NCBI RefSeq assembly: GCF_003573695.1
Contig: NC_039362.1
Span: 199,370,585-199,434,584 of the forward strand
Length of the DNA stretch: 64,000 nucleotides
Direction of reading: 5' to 3'
Source of the DNA: Papaver somniferum
Taxonomy: Eukaryota; Streptophyta; Magnoliopsida; Ranunculales; Papaveraceae
Both the position numbers and the translations under genes were made by a program. Below are positions 32,150 to 43,074 of the stretch, in pieces; positions within the stretch are counted from its first letter, which is position 1; each line of letters starts with the position of its first letter. The notes under the pieces were generated by a model. That model was given only the letters and a program-made list of their open reading frames with translations, did no database searches and was not told the origin of the DNA.

Positions 32150-33208
32150 TCAACCTCTCACATCTTTGTGTATCTTTGATTTTGTGTCGCCAATTTTCCT
32201 TCTTGTTTGCTCTTCTTCGCAAGATTCTATCTCAGTTTCGTAACACTTCTTTCCTTCAACCCAATCTCCCTTTATGATTCCTACACCACTGGGGTGAGGG
32301 AATTTGATGCACTGGTGAAAAGTTGAAGCTACACCTAGAATCCCATGTAGCGAAGGTCGACCAATTAACGCATTGTAGGGTGATTCTACATCAACGACAC
32401 AAAATAAGATTTCAGAAGATATTCCCTTCAATGGAATTCGCATAGTAACCTCCCCTTTAGGCTTGTTAGCAGTACCATTAAAACCATATATCTTATATGT
32501 TGATGGTATAAGATCATCATCTCTTCCACCCATGGTTTTATAAGTATGATAAAATAAGATGTTCACAGAGCTTCCAGTATCAATTAGAATTCTATTGATT
32601 GCCCATGAATCTTCAGCTTCATCATCCTCATCTTCTTTCGGTTTTGGATTAATTTCTAATTTTACTACCAATGGATTGTCATGCACCTCTTCTCCTTCGG
32701 GAATTTCTTCTGCGGTAAAAGCAATGATCTGTTTCTTCCATTCCTCTAGTGGCGAGATTTTCGTAATATTCATAATTTCTCTTCCATCATTATCTCTTGC
32801 GAACACTGTACTCAAAACATTATCATGAAAATCTTCAACTGTCTTATATGAATGTACGATAGAGTGACAGAATATATTTTTTGCTTTTGCACCAACTTCT
32901 ATGAAGAATGTTTCTTTCTTTTTCATCGTATTCATTTTGTGATGTTCTGGTGGTGGTGGCAGTGGTTGAGATTTTGGAGGCCCTACCAGAAAGTCGTTTA
33001 GTTTTCCTTTATCTATCATTCTCAAAATAATTCTTTTTACATTTCTGCAATCATTTGTGGTATGTCCATGAAAATGATGATAAGAACAAAACTCATGACT
33101 TCTGTGGTTTGGAGGTGGTTCCGTTCCCATGTTCCAAGGTGTTGGTATATTCTCCATCAAGATTATAGCTTCCCATATCTTCTCCACACTTGCATTTAGA
33201 GGTGGCAT
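32150..33208 (-). CDS. R3 gag C-terminus (zinc motif) and aspartic protease
   Basis: This is an open frame of 352 codons. It starts MPPLNASVEKIWEAI, has a Cys/His motif FCSYHHFHGHTTNDC with the CRNVKRIILRMIDKGKL tail typical of Tat gag, a linker (PPPPEHHKMNTMKKKETFF), the spacer ISPLEEWKKQIIAFTAEEIP, and a retropepsin: NRILIDTGSSVNILFYHTY, then NKPKGEVTMRIPLKGI, ESPYNALIGRPSLHGILG and STFHQCIKFPHPSGVGII. The frame ends at the point where pol is missing. It is unbroken here, while R2 has a frameshift in the same stretch. Alone it could process Gag but not copy or integrate DNA. Confidence 0.82.
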   Translation of the reverse strand: MPPLNASVEKIWEAIILMENIPTPWNMGTEPPPNHRSHEFCSYHHFHGHTTNDCRNVKRIILRMIDKGKLNDFLVGPPKSQPLPPPPEHHKMNTMKKKETFFIEVGAKAKNIFCHSIVHSYKTVEDFHDNVLSTVFARDNDGREIMNITKISPLEEWKKQIIAFTAEEIPEGEEVHDNPLVVKLEINPKPKEDEDDEAEDSWAINRILIDTGSSVNILFYHTYKTMGGRDDDLIPSTYKIYGFNGTANKPKGEVTMRIPLKGISSEILFCVVDVESPYNALIGRPSLHGILGVASTFHQCIKFPHPSGVGIIKGDWVEGKKCYETEIESCEEEQTRRKIGDTKSKIHKDVRG

Positions 33209-33301
33209 CTTGATTTCTTCTCATACTACCTTGTGACCTCCTTGTCCTCTATTATAGTTTTGTCTTTAACCTCCATAAGTTTATTGCGGTTGATCGAGTC
33301 T

Positions 33302-35338
33302 TTAAATCTTGTGATTTCCTCCACGATTGTAGAAATTTATTTCTCTTTCATACTCTTCTTGATCTCGGCTTCCCATAGCTACTAGTTTATGTTGATTGTT
33401 ACTTGTCACCTTCTCTTGTTGTACTTGCGAAGTATTCGCCACTGTGTTTATTAGCTTTGGTAATAAGCTTTCATTCACTGTTTGTGAGATGGTGTTCGCA
33501 ACTGGATGTGATTCCATTTCATTTTGCCTTTCCTCTAGAGCAATGTATTCTTCATGAAGTTCTCGCAATTCAGTCATTGTGATCGTATTCTTGACTCTGA
33601 AAATTTGGATATACAATAGGTTTGTTGCGAACATAGCATTGATAAATGATAATATAAGATATCTCTCATCTACACGGCCAGCCATTTTGCTACACATAGT
33701 TCTCCATATTTTAGTCAGGTGTTTCAAACTTTCGCCAATCCTTTGTTTTAATCCAAACACATCTTCTATACCAGGTCGCGAGGAATTATTACTTATATAC
33801 GCCCCCAAGAATGTAGTCTGCAAATGATTGAAGGAGGTTATTGTGTTCTTTGGTAGACCTTCAAACCATTTTAACGCCTCTCCTATTAAGCTGGATGCGA
33901 AATATTTGCACAATACGGCATCATAATTTTCCCATTGTAACATGCACCTCACATAGGCTTTAATGTGTTGAATTGCACAAGTTGTTACATCAAAAATGTT
34001 GGTTAATGCGGGCAAATTGCATTTCGGTGGTATTCCTCATAATTGTACTTCCCTTGTAAATGGAGTTTTCGCAGCTTCTTCTATTGCTTCATCCAATTGT
34101 CTTCTACCTACTTCTCCTCTATTATTTAGCATTCCTCTCATTTCTTCTAATTCTTTCAAGATTTGTTTATTTACACCTGAATCTTGATCCATTGGTCTCT
34201 TTAATTTCGCCTCTCTTCTTCTGCGTTCATGTCTATCTTCTTTCGCGAAATTTTGCATTTCTTCTTCATTATCCTCATCTCGTCTTCTTCTGTGATTCTC
34301 TTCCTCATCTATATCTTGAATTCGCATATGATGATGCCTTTCATTTTTCCCTCCACGATTTTGTTCATTTCTTATCAATTCAATTCGTTGTCTTTCAGCC
34401 ATCCTCTTTATTCTATCATACTCCTCATTGAGATTACCGTTATTCCGGTTTTGTGTACGTCTTCTTTCTCGATTGTCATGATTGTTCTGGCGAATTGTCT
34501 CCTTAAGTTCTTGTTCTTCCATTTCCGCTCTCAATCTTTCACGTTCGCAGATTAAACATGCTTGTTCATCATAATGTCTTTCAATTTTTTCTTCAATTGT
34601 CTGTTGATTTCTTTGAGTTTCTCTCACATGTAAAATTCTTCTTCCTTCCTCTCGATTTCCTTCGCCATCTTGGTCATTTCGTCCCTGATGTTGTTCGTTC
34701 TCTTGATTTCCACCTTTTTGCCAATCATCAAAATTTTCATTTTGTGGAACGTAATGATCATCAGCTCTTTCTCTATTTTCGCGATATTCTTCATTAGGAT
34801 TTGATATTTCTTCTTGAATATTGTTTCCAGCATTGATTGTGGGTGAGTTTCGCCTCATTTATCTTCTAGTCGATCTTGAATATGATTTTGTAATACTTCT
34901 CGATCTTCTATTTTGTAGTCTTATATTCTCCATCCTTAATTCGTGATTTTGCCTTGTTAAATTTGCACGTTCTTCTGCCTCAGCTCTTCTTTCTTCATGT
35001 ATTCTTCGTATTAACGTTTCTAATGCTCCAATTTCCTCATCTCCCTGAATTATTCCTTCATACGCTTCTTGATTTCTCTCTTCCTGTCTATAATTTTTGT
35101 TTTGTTGCTCTTCTTCTACTTCTTCTGCCGAATTTGATTGCCAAGTGTGTATGCTCACCCTATCATAATCTGTATTCCTCCCTTGAACTAGTGTTTGTTG
35201 AATTGGTGGTTGAATTTTATTTTCTCTATTACTTCTCATTCTAGTAGATTCTCCCATTTCACTTATTTCTCTTCCAGCAATTCTTTTGCTTCTTCTAACA
35301 GTAGTCGGTTGTTCGGATGTATTTCTTTTTCTAGCCAT
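33302..35338 (-). pseudogene. R3 gag, N-terminal charged region and capsid
   Basis: The frame starts MARKRNTSEQPTTVRRSKRI (35338). A TAA at 34861-34859 replaces a Glu codon of R2, and the reading continues MRRNSPTINAGNNIQEEI, through a very charged Arg/Glu/Asn-rich coiled region, to a TGA near 34037 (GGA in R2). The capsid part follows at 34015-33302: PALTNIFDVTTCAIQHIKAY, NYDAVLCKYFASSLIGEALK, WFEGLPKNTITSFNHLQTTF and GIEDVFGLKQRIGESLKHLT, the retrotransposon-gag core. The stops differ from those in R2, so the ancestor had an open gag. Long antisense frames over this region are composition artefacts. Confidence 0.85.
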
Positions 35339-35474
35339 TTCTTCAATGTTAATAGTATTGCAAGAAATTATGAAAAATTCTTAATCAATCACTCTAAATT
35401 TTCACAAATCTCAATATCAATCTTCAGCTTTTTCTAAAATAATCTTCAACACATCCCTGTTTCTAGCGCCATTA

Positions 35475-35945
35475 TGTAGTTGTAAGAAATCCTACACTAC
35501 ACCCCTCATATGATTTCATTGTTAATCAACTCATTTTTAGGTTTACACTCTTAATTTTATTGATCAATCTTTGAATGTTCTTACAAGAAGAGATAAAGAA
35601 ATCAAGAATGATCTCTGCTCTGAACTTTCTCTCTCCTATCTACTTGTTTCTTACTCAAAAAAGATCTCTCTCCCTCTTTACAACTCGAACGACTATTTAT
35701 AAAGAAATACATAGTGGATGACTGCTAATCTGTCCTTTATTTTCGGGTATGGTCTGCGACATTCTCGCAACCTTACAAATGTTAATTTCGCAAACTCTCT
35801 AATTTTCGCAGAACTATCATATCTTTCTCGTGATCTTTGCTGACGTCAATTATTTTATCATTTATGAAATTATTCTGCGACGTTGTTGTGCCGTGTCATT
35901 GATAATTTCGCTGAAACATTGTCGTTGCGAGATTCTGATCCTACA
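35475..35945 (-). repeat. 5' LTR of R3
   Basis: 471 bp on the minus strand from TGTAGGATCAG to GCAACTACA, followed by TAA and the primer site. TATAAATA lies within it and the GCGA-N5-TCGC dyad is at 35756-35768. It is closest by eye to the solo LTR at 20223. Confidence 0.92.
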
Positions 35946-36013
35946 CCAGAAGCATAATTCATAAGTAAAAATTAAATTTTTGAGGAGTCCTTCTAAAAGA
36001 ATATGCAATTAGA

Positions 36014-36157
36014 GGATACATAAATTAATTGGGGGATATTTCATTGTAGCTGTCGGCATGGTTTTTCAATGCCGGAAATCCATCGACCATGCCGATTTCA
36101 TTGAAAGACCATGCCAGCAGCTACAGTAAAAATATCCCCCAATTAATTTATGTATCC
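36014..36157. repeat. Foldback (hairpin) element
   Basis: A left arm starting GGATACATAAATTAATTGGG pairs over about 57 bases with the right arm ending at 36157, with only a handful of mismatches. The loop itself contains GGCATGG/CCATGCC. The outer part of the right arm (TATCCCCCAATTAATT) is repeated once more just outside (36154-36169). Probably a small MITE. Confidence 0.8.
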
Positions 36158-36169
36158 CCCAATTAATTG

Positions 36170-38300
36170 TTCTTCTAAAAATTAGCATTTGGATACGAGT
36201 ATCTTCGTACACTATTCACAAAAAGTTTTTTTGTTTTGTTTTTTTCGCTTGCAGAGAAATCCTTCCAAAATTTTGTGGCCAAACTAAGTTTTGCTTCTAT
36301 AAGTCAAAAAAATAACTTCTTAAATTGAATTTCAACACAAACGGCAAGTAGGACGTCTTAGACAATGCTAAAGATCGTTAACTCTAATTTCTACTCTCTA
36401 ATTTTCTTGGAAATTCATATTCTTGGAAAAACAACAGATTTTGGATAATAAACAGTAGATGAGCGGAACAATGATGGATTGAACGGGAAAAAGCGAAATA
36501 TTACTGAGGTATAGGTTTTCTTTTTTTTTTTGGAACAACTACAAATTTTAGGTCATCATAGCAGATTCAGACCACAATAAGGATTTATGTTAAGGTATAA
36601 ATTTAAGGTCATGGATTTTCTTTTGGGTTGCAGGTGACATTTGAGTGTGGCGAACATACAATTGAATAATAAGTGAGTTGAATGAATGAAGTAGATGCAA
36701 TTTGAATTGTTCAAAAAGTTTTAAAAGAATAAAGACTAAGCCAGCCGAACAGATTCTGACATTAAAAAAGAAAAATATTTACATGTTAACAGGGCTCGAA
36801 TACACTTCTGGATACTCATCACCGATTAATACGAAACCGATCTCCTGAAATTTTCAGATATTGCACGCGCTAAGACTTCCGTAAATTGAGGAGCCACGTA
36901 ACTTTTAATAACAAAATAGAAATCCTCTTTATAACTATCATTGTTCAGTCATCTCTCCCCTTATATAATGTAGCAGCTGCTTCCTTGGCAATATTGTAAT
37001 TTCCACAGTTTTAAAAATGCAGCTTATAATTTACTTGGTGATAATAATGCACATGGTATATGTATATTGCACATATGATATGTTGAAGATTAAAAGAAAA
37101 AACAACAAATATTTGATAAATTTAACATTGTTGTATTTCATTAGGCATTGAAAGTAAGTAGTCTAGATTCTAACACAAATGACGATGGAGAGGCTTCAAT
37201 TGTAGATTAAACATATGATTAACAAGAAATATTTATGTGGTTTGGTCCAAGTGGCGAGTGAAACGCTCACCAGGAATCATGTTGCTTTAAAGCTCTTAAA
37301 CTACTCATACAAGATTAATCCAGAGTGGGCAAAAATAAGCGTATGTAATTGATGAAGAAGAAAGAGGTCGTACATGATTTGTTTGGCTCTAATTATTATT
37401 ATTGTGGAATTTCTGAAAGTTGACAACGAAGAAAATGGGCAGAATCTAGAAATCTAAGGAGTGTTTCTAAGATACTCAAAGATAAAATGTAACAAGAACA
37501 TCGAGCATCAAATATTAGAAAATAAAATAAAAGGAACTCAATATCCACTATCAAAACAAAATACGTAGAGTCTTGTGAATCACAAATTACGCCATTAGTA
37601 AAATTGGGAATACATATAATATCCCTTGAAAATCTATCTGGGCTTGAAGAATTTTGGGTTGTTCTTCAATTTCCATAGAAACTTATCTAAGTTTGAAATT
37701 TCCGTTTTTCATTCTAAAAAAAAACAATGCTAATAACGAGGAAGCATGTAGTTATTGCTTAGCATAAAGTTGATATATCTAGTAAGATTAAGAATATTTG
37801 GCCAAACCTCGTAAACTATCATTTATGTTCATATGTAAAATAAATGTGTCCTTTGAAAATATATTTTCTTTCGTATGATATTAAAGTTTATGTACATCAA
37901 GTACTTGGCAATATATGTTATGCTCATTTTCTTATACTTATTGCTTATATGAGTATTCACTTGAGGTACTAAGTTTAACATTTCCTAGATTTTATTTATG
38001 AGACACTCTCGTAAACTTTGTTTAAAATATTGATTTATTAGCGAGTACCCGTTGAAATCTATTGATAAAAGACTCATATTCTATCTTGCATACCGTTGTT
38101 ATTTCAATTCATTCTAAAATCTCAAAACTAAAGATTCCATGCATTTCATGTCTTTTTTTATCTTTATTGGCCGCCCCTTTGTGTTCTTTCTTTTTAAGAA
38201 TCCTCCTCCTGATTTTATGTTTCACTCTAGAACTCAATATATTCGCCGACTCGTCTTGGATGCTATGAGTTGTCAACTGTCTTATAGCAACTCGTAAAAT
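36170..38300. other. Long AT-rich stretch without supported genes
   Basis: No coding frame, RNA gene or element boundary stood out on either strand. Scattered poly-A and poly-T runs only. Confidence 0.55.
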
Positions 38301-38303
38301 ACC

Positions 38304-39020
38304 CTAGTCACTAGGCCTATTAAAAGTTATTGATTCATGATGATTATGTCGAAACTTACCTGTCCTTGTGAGGTGAGCGATTGAAAATCGTCCACCAATA
38401 TCTTCATCTTCAGTAATAGCAGATCGCATAACGAATAAGGCACGTAAATATTGACTCTTCCAGAAAACTCCTTCCGTCACTAAGTACTCATAACATGCAT
38501 CGAGGATATCTAAAGTTGCATCACTCTGGTGCCAATAGTGCCAAAATTCCAGCACACTTTATTTTGAAATTCTTCTGGAGTAAATTCTCTAGTTTGAGAA
38601 TTAATCCTATAAAACTTCAGATGTTTCGCATAAGATAGAGAAGGTGATGAAGACAGTTTATTCAGCGGATGTGTAAAATCACCAATTGCATCTATAAATC
38701 CTCCGAACAAAATCTCTGCATGTTCCTGGTGAATATTCACATCAGGTGCTAGATCTCCGTGTGGGGGATCTGTTAATATGTACTCGTGAGAGAATTGTGC
38801 GCATTCTTCTGGTGACAGATTTTCACCTAATTGAATCATGTTCCTCGGTATGTGAATGATTTTGTCTCTGTACCACCAGGTATTACCGGCACATACATCA
38901 ATAATTCGATTTGGACCTTCCCCAAAATAAAAAAACCTTCCCGCGGTCCAATATTTGGTATTCATGTACATACCTGACATTATGTGTCCCAACCCAACAT
39001 TTTGTTCCAGTTTCAAAGCC
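38304..39020 (-). pseudogene. Unrecognised coding relic
   Basis: The minus-strand reading begins near 39020 (LPAALKLEQNVGLGHIMSGM), continues YWTAGRFFYFGEGPNRIIDV, GNTWWYRDKIIHIPRNMIQL, ENLSPEECAQFSHEYILTDP and EILFGGFIDAIGDFTHPLNK, then KHLKFYRINSQTREFTPEEF to a TGA near 38510. A shifted frame follows: DATLDILDACYEYLVTEGVF then WKSQYLRALFVMRSAITEDE and a TAG at about 38304. The amino-acid composition (balanced, Trp/Tyr-rich) looks like genuine protein, not chance. I do not recognise the family. Its upstream end is cut by a hAT MITE inserted between 39028 and 39456. Confidence 0.5.
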
Positions 39021-39028
39021 GCCGGCAG

Positions 39029-39455
39029 CAAGGTTTTTAAACTCGTACGATTCACGAGTTGAATCGTACGAGTCGAGTTAGAAATTCCCATCTCGATTCG
39101 AAGCGCTTCTGTGAGGCGTTTAGCCAACGAATCAGACAAGTCAACGCCGGTCCACGCTTCCGACTTCAGTCAAACCGCATCTCTGACGTTGGTAGGGGTC
39201 GAACCTGCAACCTTGGGTTCACTAGACAACACCCAAACCACTGAGCCGTGTTTCATTTTGTGGTTGGTAATGCATATGCATCTTATTTATAAAAAACTTG
39301 GAAAACATATGCAATTTTTGCTGAGCTTCTCACATATTCATTAATTTTGTAGGAAAATATACGATTCAAAAATTGACCATGAATCTACGATTCACGATTT
39401 AATATACGATTTGATTCTCGAATTTTCAAACACGATTCACGATTTGAAAACCTTG
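39029..39455. mobile_element. hAT-like MITE containing a tRNA-like promoter
   Basis: Ends are CAAGGTTTTTAAACTCG and, from the other strand, CAAGGTTTTCAAATCG. The flanks GCCGGCAG (39021-39028) and GCCGACAG (39456-39463) form an 8-bp target duplication with one change, as for hAT elements. Just inside the left end, 39042-39072 is a perfect 13-bp hairpin (CTCGTACGATTCA, loop CGAGT). CGATTCACGA-type words repeat at both ends. The middle holds A- and B-box sequences annotated separately. No transposase. Confidence 0.78.
39195..39247 (-). promoter_or_regulatory. tRNA-like Pol III promoter (A and B boxes), SINE-like
   Basis: On the minus strand GGCTCAGTGGT (39247-39237) matches an A box and GGTTCGACCCC (39205-39195) a B box, 31 bases apart, as in tRNA-derived SINEs. 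The sequence between does not fold as a proper tRNA. Either a SINE fragment lies inside the MITE or the MITE has captured a Pol III promoter. Confidence 0.6.
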
Positions 39456-39472
39456 GCCGACAGCCATTATAA

Positions 39473-40771
39473 GAACGATTTTTTGGGGACCATCCTTTTT
39501 TGGAGGGGACCATGATTCTGTTTCTTGTAAGACATATAGAAGTAAACTAAATCCACCCCTTATAAAAAATATTTATGTTAATACCAAAAATACCCTTCCT
39601 AATTAAGTTTATGTGATGATTAGTAAAGTGATTATGTTAACAGTTGAATCTTAAATCAAGCTAATTGATGATTGGTGTAAGATTAAATCAATAAAAAAAT
39701 TAGATTAAGTTATTGAGAGGGATGAAGAAGGAGAGCTTAGGAGTTTTGGAAAAACTCAATTATAGTTATTTTTTTTAATCCGAACCTTCAAGCTACCATA
39801 GTTCAAATTTAGTTTTTTGTTGCTTGGATTGGCCAAAATTTTCTGAAAATAAGAAAATTTATAGCTTCACTTGGGCTAAGTCAAACACGTTCAGCTACAA
39901 GATCTGAAGAACAGGTAACCGAACTTATCTTCAAACGTAGTTCGACTAATGTTTACGAAGGCATAGGCAGTCGAACTTAGTTTTAATGGAATTTTTGCTT
40001 TCAGAGAAAAGTTCGGTTAGGAGAAAATTGTGATATATATATATATATATATAACCGAACTCAATATATAAGTTTTCAAAGAAAAATTTGGTTAGGAGAA
40101 AAAAATTGGGACGTAACCAAACTCAATATATAGGATTTCAGAGAAAAGTTCGGTTAAAAGGAAAAAAATTGCAACGTAACCGAACTTTCATCTAAAAATT
40201 CAGTTAGGAAATCAGAAAGTTCAGCTAGAAAATTAAAAAGTTTGGCTAGCAAATTAAAAGTTCGGTTAACAAATTTTTTTTTTGCCAAATAGCCGAAATG
40301 TTGTTCATGTTCTTCATTTCCAGAAGGTTCGGCAAGTTCGACAAAGCTTTTTGCACAAAATTCCTAGCCGAACTTCTTATACGACCTCAATTTTTATGAT
40401 TACTAATCACTCAATTTATCACTCACAAATGTATAAAGAAGACATGGATTAGTAAGAAAATACATCTAATATACAAATTTTTTAAATCCGGATTTAAAAC
40501 AATTATGAAAATGGAAGTTAAAAAAAAAAGGATAAGAGAAGAGTTTAAAATGAAATTTGATTTGTAGAAAAAATGTGTTTTTGTGTTTATAAATTAGAGT
40601 TTGAATTAAATTAGTAGGTATAAGAAGGAGGTTATTAGGTTAGTCATAATTTAAACAAGGATAAATGATAAGTTAGTCATTTCCTAACTTTAGAAACCCT
40701 TATAAATGTAGGGAAGATGGCCTAAATACATTATGGTCTCCAAAAATCATCGTCCAAAAAAATCGTTCCAA
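39473..40771. mobile_element. Candidate terminal-inverted-repeat element with GTTCGGTTA repeats
   Basis: The left end GAACGATTTTTTGGGGACCA faces a right end reading GAACGATTTTTTTGGACGAT on the other strand, and GG(A/G)GACCAT words are inverted further in. The interior (about 39880-40390) has many copies of AAAGTTCGGTTAGGA(G)AAA and the complement AACCGAACT, some in tandem. A (TA)n run sits at 40033-40053. There is no coding frame and no target duplication was found. Confidence 0.5.
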
Positions 40772-40788
40772 AATCATGATCTCGGGAT

Positions 40789-41184
40789 TCATAAAAGCCA
40801 GACCAGTTGAGCCATGACCCAAATGAATAAGTAGGAACGGTCGGTTGGTGGTGTTCTCTGGCAAACAAATACTCTGTATTTTCTCACTGGCTGAGCTTCA
40901 CGACTCGGTATAAGTTGGATGTTATTATCAGAATTTGACCCCCCAGTACTGCCTCCGTTATCTCCGATGTTGTGAGTAAGAAAACCATTGACGACCGAAA
41001 GAGACGAAAATCCAGAAGATATGTAAGCAGAGCGGCGATTTACAGTTGATTGATTTAAGTGTTTGCTGAGATCTTCATTAACCAATTGGAGAGTCATTTT
41101 TTCTTGACTTAAAATAACAACTTGTGTTGCCAAATCTTCAAGATAAATGCTAACTACTAAGCATCGGAAATGGCTTACGGTCAA
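40789..41184 (-). pseudogene. Possible coding relic with a leucine-heptad stretch
   Basis: The open minus-strand frame encodes YLEDLATQVVILSQEKMTLQ followed by LVNEDLSKHLNQ, a heptad-like stretch reminiscent of a bZIP zipper, then a Ser/Asn/Gly-rich tail (NIGDNGGSTGGSNSDNN). The region that would be the basic DNA-binding part (41185-41230) is degraded in all frames. Assignment to bZIP is a weak guess. Confidence 0.3.
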
Positions 41185-41373
41185 TTCTAGCCGTTGTTCT
41201 CTTGACCTTAGTCAAGGTTGTTTTTGCATCCTCTGTGATGATTTATCTTCATCTATGTGATGATAATATGTCCCTTTAGGGTTTCTTTGTAATCACCTGT
41301 GTGATTTTAATCTCCTTTTTGGTATTCTATTCCTCCTTTTTTCCTCTTCGATCTTTGTTGGTATTACTGATTT

Positions 41374-43074
41374 ATGGCCTCAACATCGAGAGCTACTCAA
41401 AATCCAGATTTTGATGCGATATTGCACCAGATGAGCAACATCATGGTAGAACTGATTACCCACTGCTATGATGATAATGAGGATGACGCAGATGAGCCAG
41501 TAGAACTAAAAAAAAGTATTATCTTCAAATTTAATTCAGGCAGAGAATATAACCTAAGCACTTTGAATGAGGTTTTAGAAAAAGCTTGGAAACCTTCTGG
41601 TACAGTAGCCATCTCAGATCTAGGGGATAGTTATTACAATGCAAAGTTCCAATTTCTCTGTGATTTAGAGGCTATGTTACAAGGAACGCCATGGTTCATT
41701 AAATAAGATCTTATGTTGGCAGAATGATGTAAAGAAGATCTATTCATTACAGATTATGAATTTAAATATGTTTGCTTCCGGATTCATGTATATGGTTCAC
41801 CTTTCAGTATGATGAATCCAAGGAAAGTATTCAATATTGTCCAGAACATTGGAAATCCAGATCCTATTGATACTTCTTTGGCAGCTAAATGGGGGAAATA
41901 CGCTAGAGTCCGTGTTCAACTGGATATCACTAAGCTGCTACCAAAAGATATGATAATCACTTTCAAATCAAAGAAGAAGATTACAATCTAATTCAGGTAT
42001 GAAAAACTTCCAAGGATGTGCTTCTACTGTGGATTTTTTGGTCATGTTATGAAACGATATCCTTATGTGTCTAAAGTGTTAGAAGAAATTCCTAATATAA
42101 GTCCTGAAGATTTCGTTCTCAAGATGAATGATAAAGCTTTTGCGAGATACTCTAAAGAAATTAGAGCCTTTCTCAAATCAAGTGATCCAAGCATCATACA
42201 CGCTGTGAAAGATGTTCATCAGGTTACGAGGTTCAATACCATTGTACTTGGGTCGTTAATTTCCAAAGATCAAATCAAGGGAGGGGATGCTAACACGTGT
42301 CATCTACAGGCGACTCTGGCAGCACTCAAAATGGTAGACAAAAACGTTGAAGGAGTTGCAGGCACAGGTCACGCAGGAAACCGCTCTCTTTTTACCAAAC
42401 TAGTTGACACAACTCTGCATCAAAACAAAACGGGTGCAGGTGCTGACACAGAATTATCTGCCAACAATGTTAACAAGAAGACACATGAGGTAACGAATCA
42501 TACGATTGATCCAAGAGAAATATATATTCAGAAAGATGCTACCACCGAGGCTATGCAACATGGCAAGGCTGATAGTAAAAAAGAAACAACAATTACTAAA
42601 GGTTTTGGTACTTCGGGTATTACTGTTGATCCATCGGGTTCTGATAGTCATATTTTAACACAACCCATTAACGAACAAGAGAAAACTATACCAGAAAACC
42701 CAAACCCAAACCAATTATCCTTAACATCAAACTTGTTATCAACACCCCTGTCCCCAACTCTCAACTCATACCCTAAATTCAATTTTGAGCAGAAAGAGGC
42801 AGAAACTAATCTAAAATATGAAGAACTATCTACTTCCTATATCTCATCAATTGATACCATTAAAAGAAACACCAAATGGTGGAAAAGATCTGCAAGAGTC
42901 AAGACAAAGGATGAGCGTACTCAACAATATATCGTCACTTCAATTGGATCAAAGAGATCTGCAAGTCCTATGGAATTTGATATTCCATTTAAGAAGAACC
43001 CCTCAAATCACAATACTCAAATGGTGTGGTGGCTGCCTAAAATCAGCCACAACATCAATGCTAATCTTCTCTAG
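41374..43074 (+). pseudogene. LINE ORF1, Gag-like RNA-binding protein
   Basis: Three stretches (41374-41706, 41809-41991, 42016-43074) form one protein. The DUF4283-like N-terminal region reads LNEVLEKAWKPSGTVAISDL, then FQFLCDLEAMLQGTPWFI; ALAAKWGKYARVRVQLDITK follows. The zinc knuckle CFYCGFFGHVMKRY (from 42016) keeps C, C and H but has Tyr where the fourth ligand Cys should be (TAT for TGT). A long Thr/Asn/Ser-rich tail has poly-Pro-like NPNPNQLSLTSN. Stops at 41704-41706 and about 41990. It would coat the LINE RNA if intact. Confidence 0.78.

Larger units (their letters stand above)
30128..35945 (-). mobile_element. R3: inverted, 3'-truncated non-autonomous R-type element
   Basis: Read on the minus strand: LTR (35945-35475), primer site (35471-35463), gag (35338-33302), gag tail and protease (33208-32150), then directly the conserved non-coding block and the antisense gene, which on the plus strand is 30128-31390. 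Reverse transcriptase, both RNases H and integrase are missing with the same junction as in R2. A second, private deletion joins the antisense gene (31390) to the conserved block. The 3' LTR and the 5' exon of the antisense gene are lost: the element stops at 30128, abutting the LINE relic. Confidence 0.88.

Noticed and set aside
34060..35244. Long hydrophobic frames opposite gag in R3, and similar ones at 55771-56916 in R2
   Set aside because: They are complements of the Arg/Glu-rich gag coding sequence; the Phe/Leu/Ser/His composition is a direct consequence.
39195..39247. A true tRNA gene
   Set aside because: Only the A and B boxes fit; no acceptor stem or anticodon arm pairs properly.
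40789..41184. A bZIP transcription factor gene
   Set aside because: Only a heptad-like stretch is present; the basic region is not readable in any frame. Kept only as a low-confidence relic.
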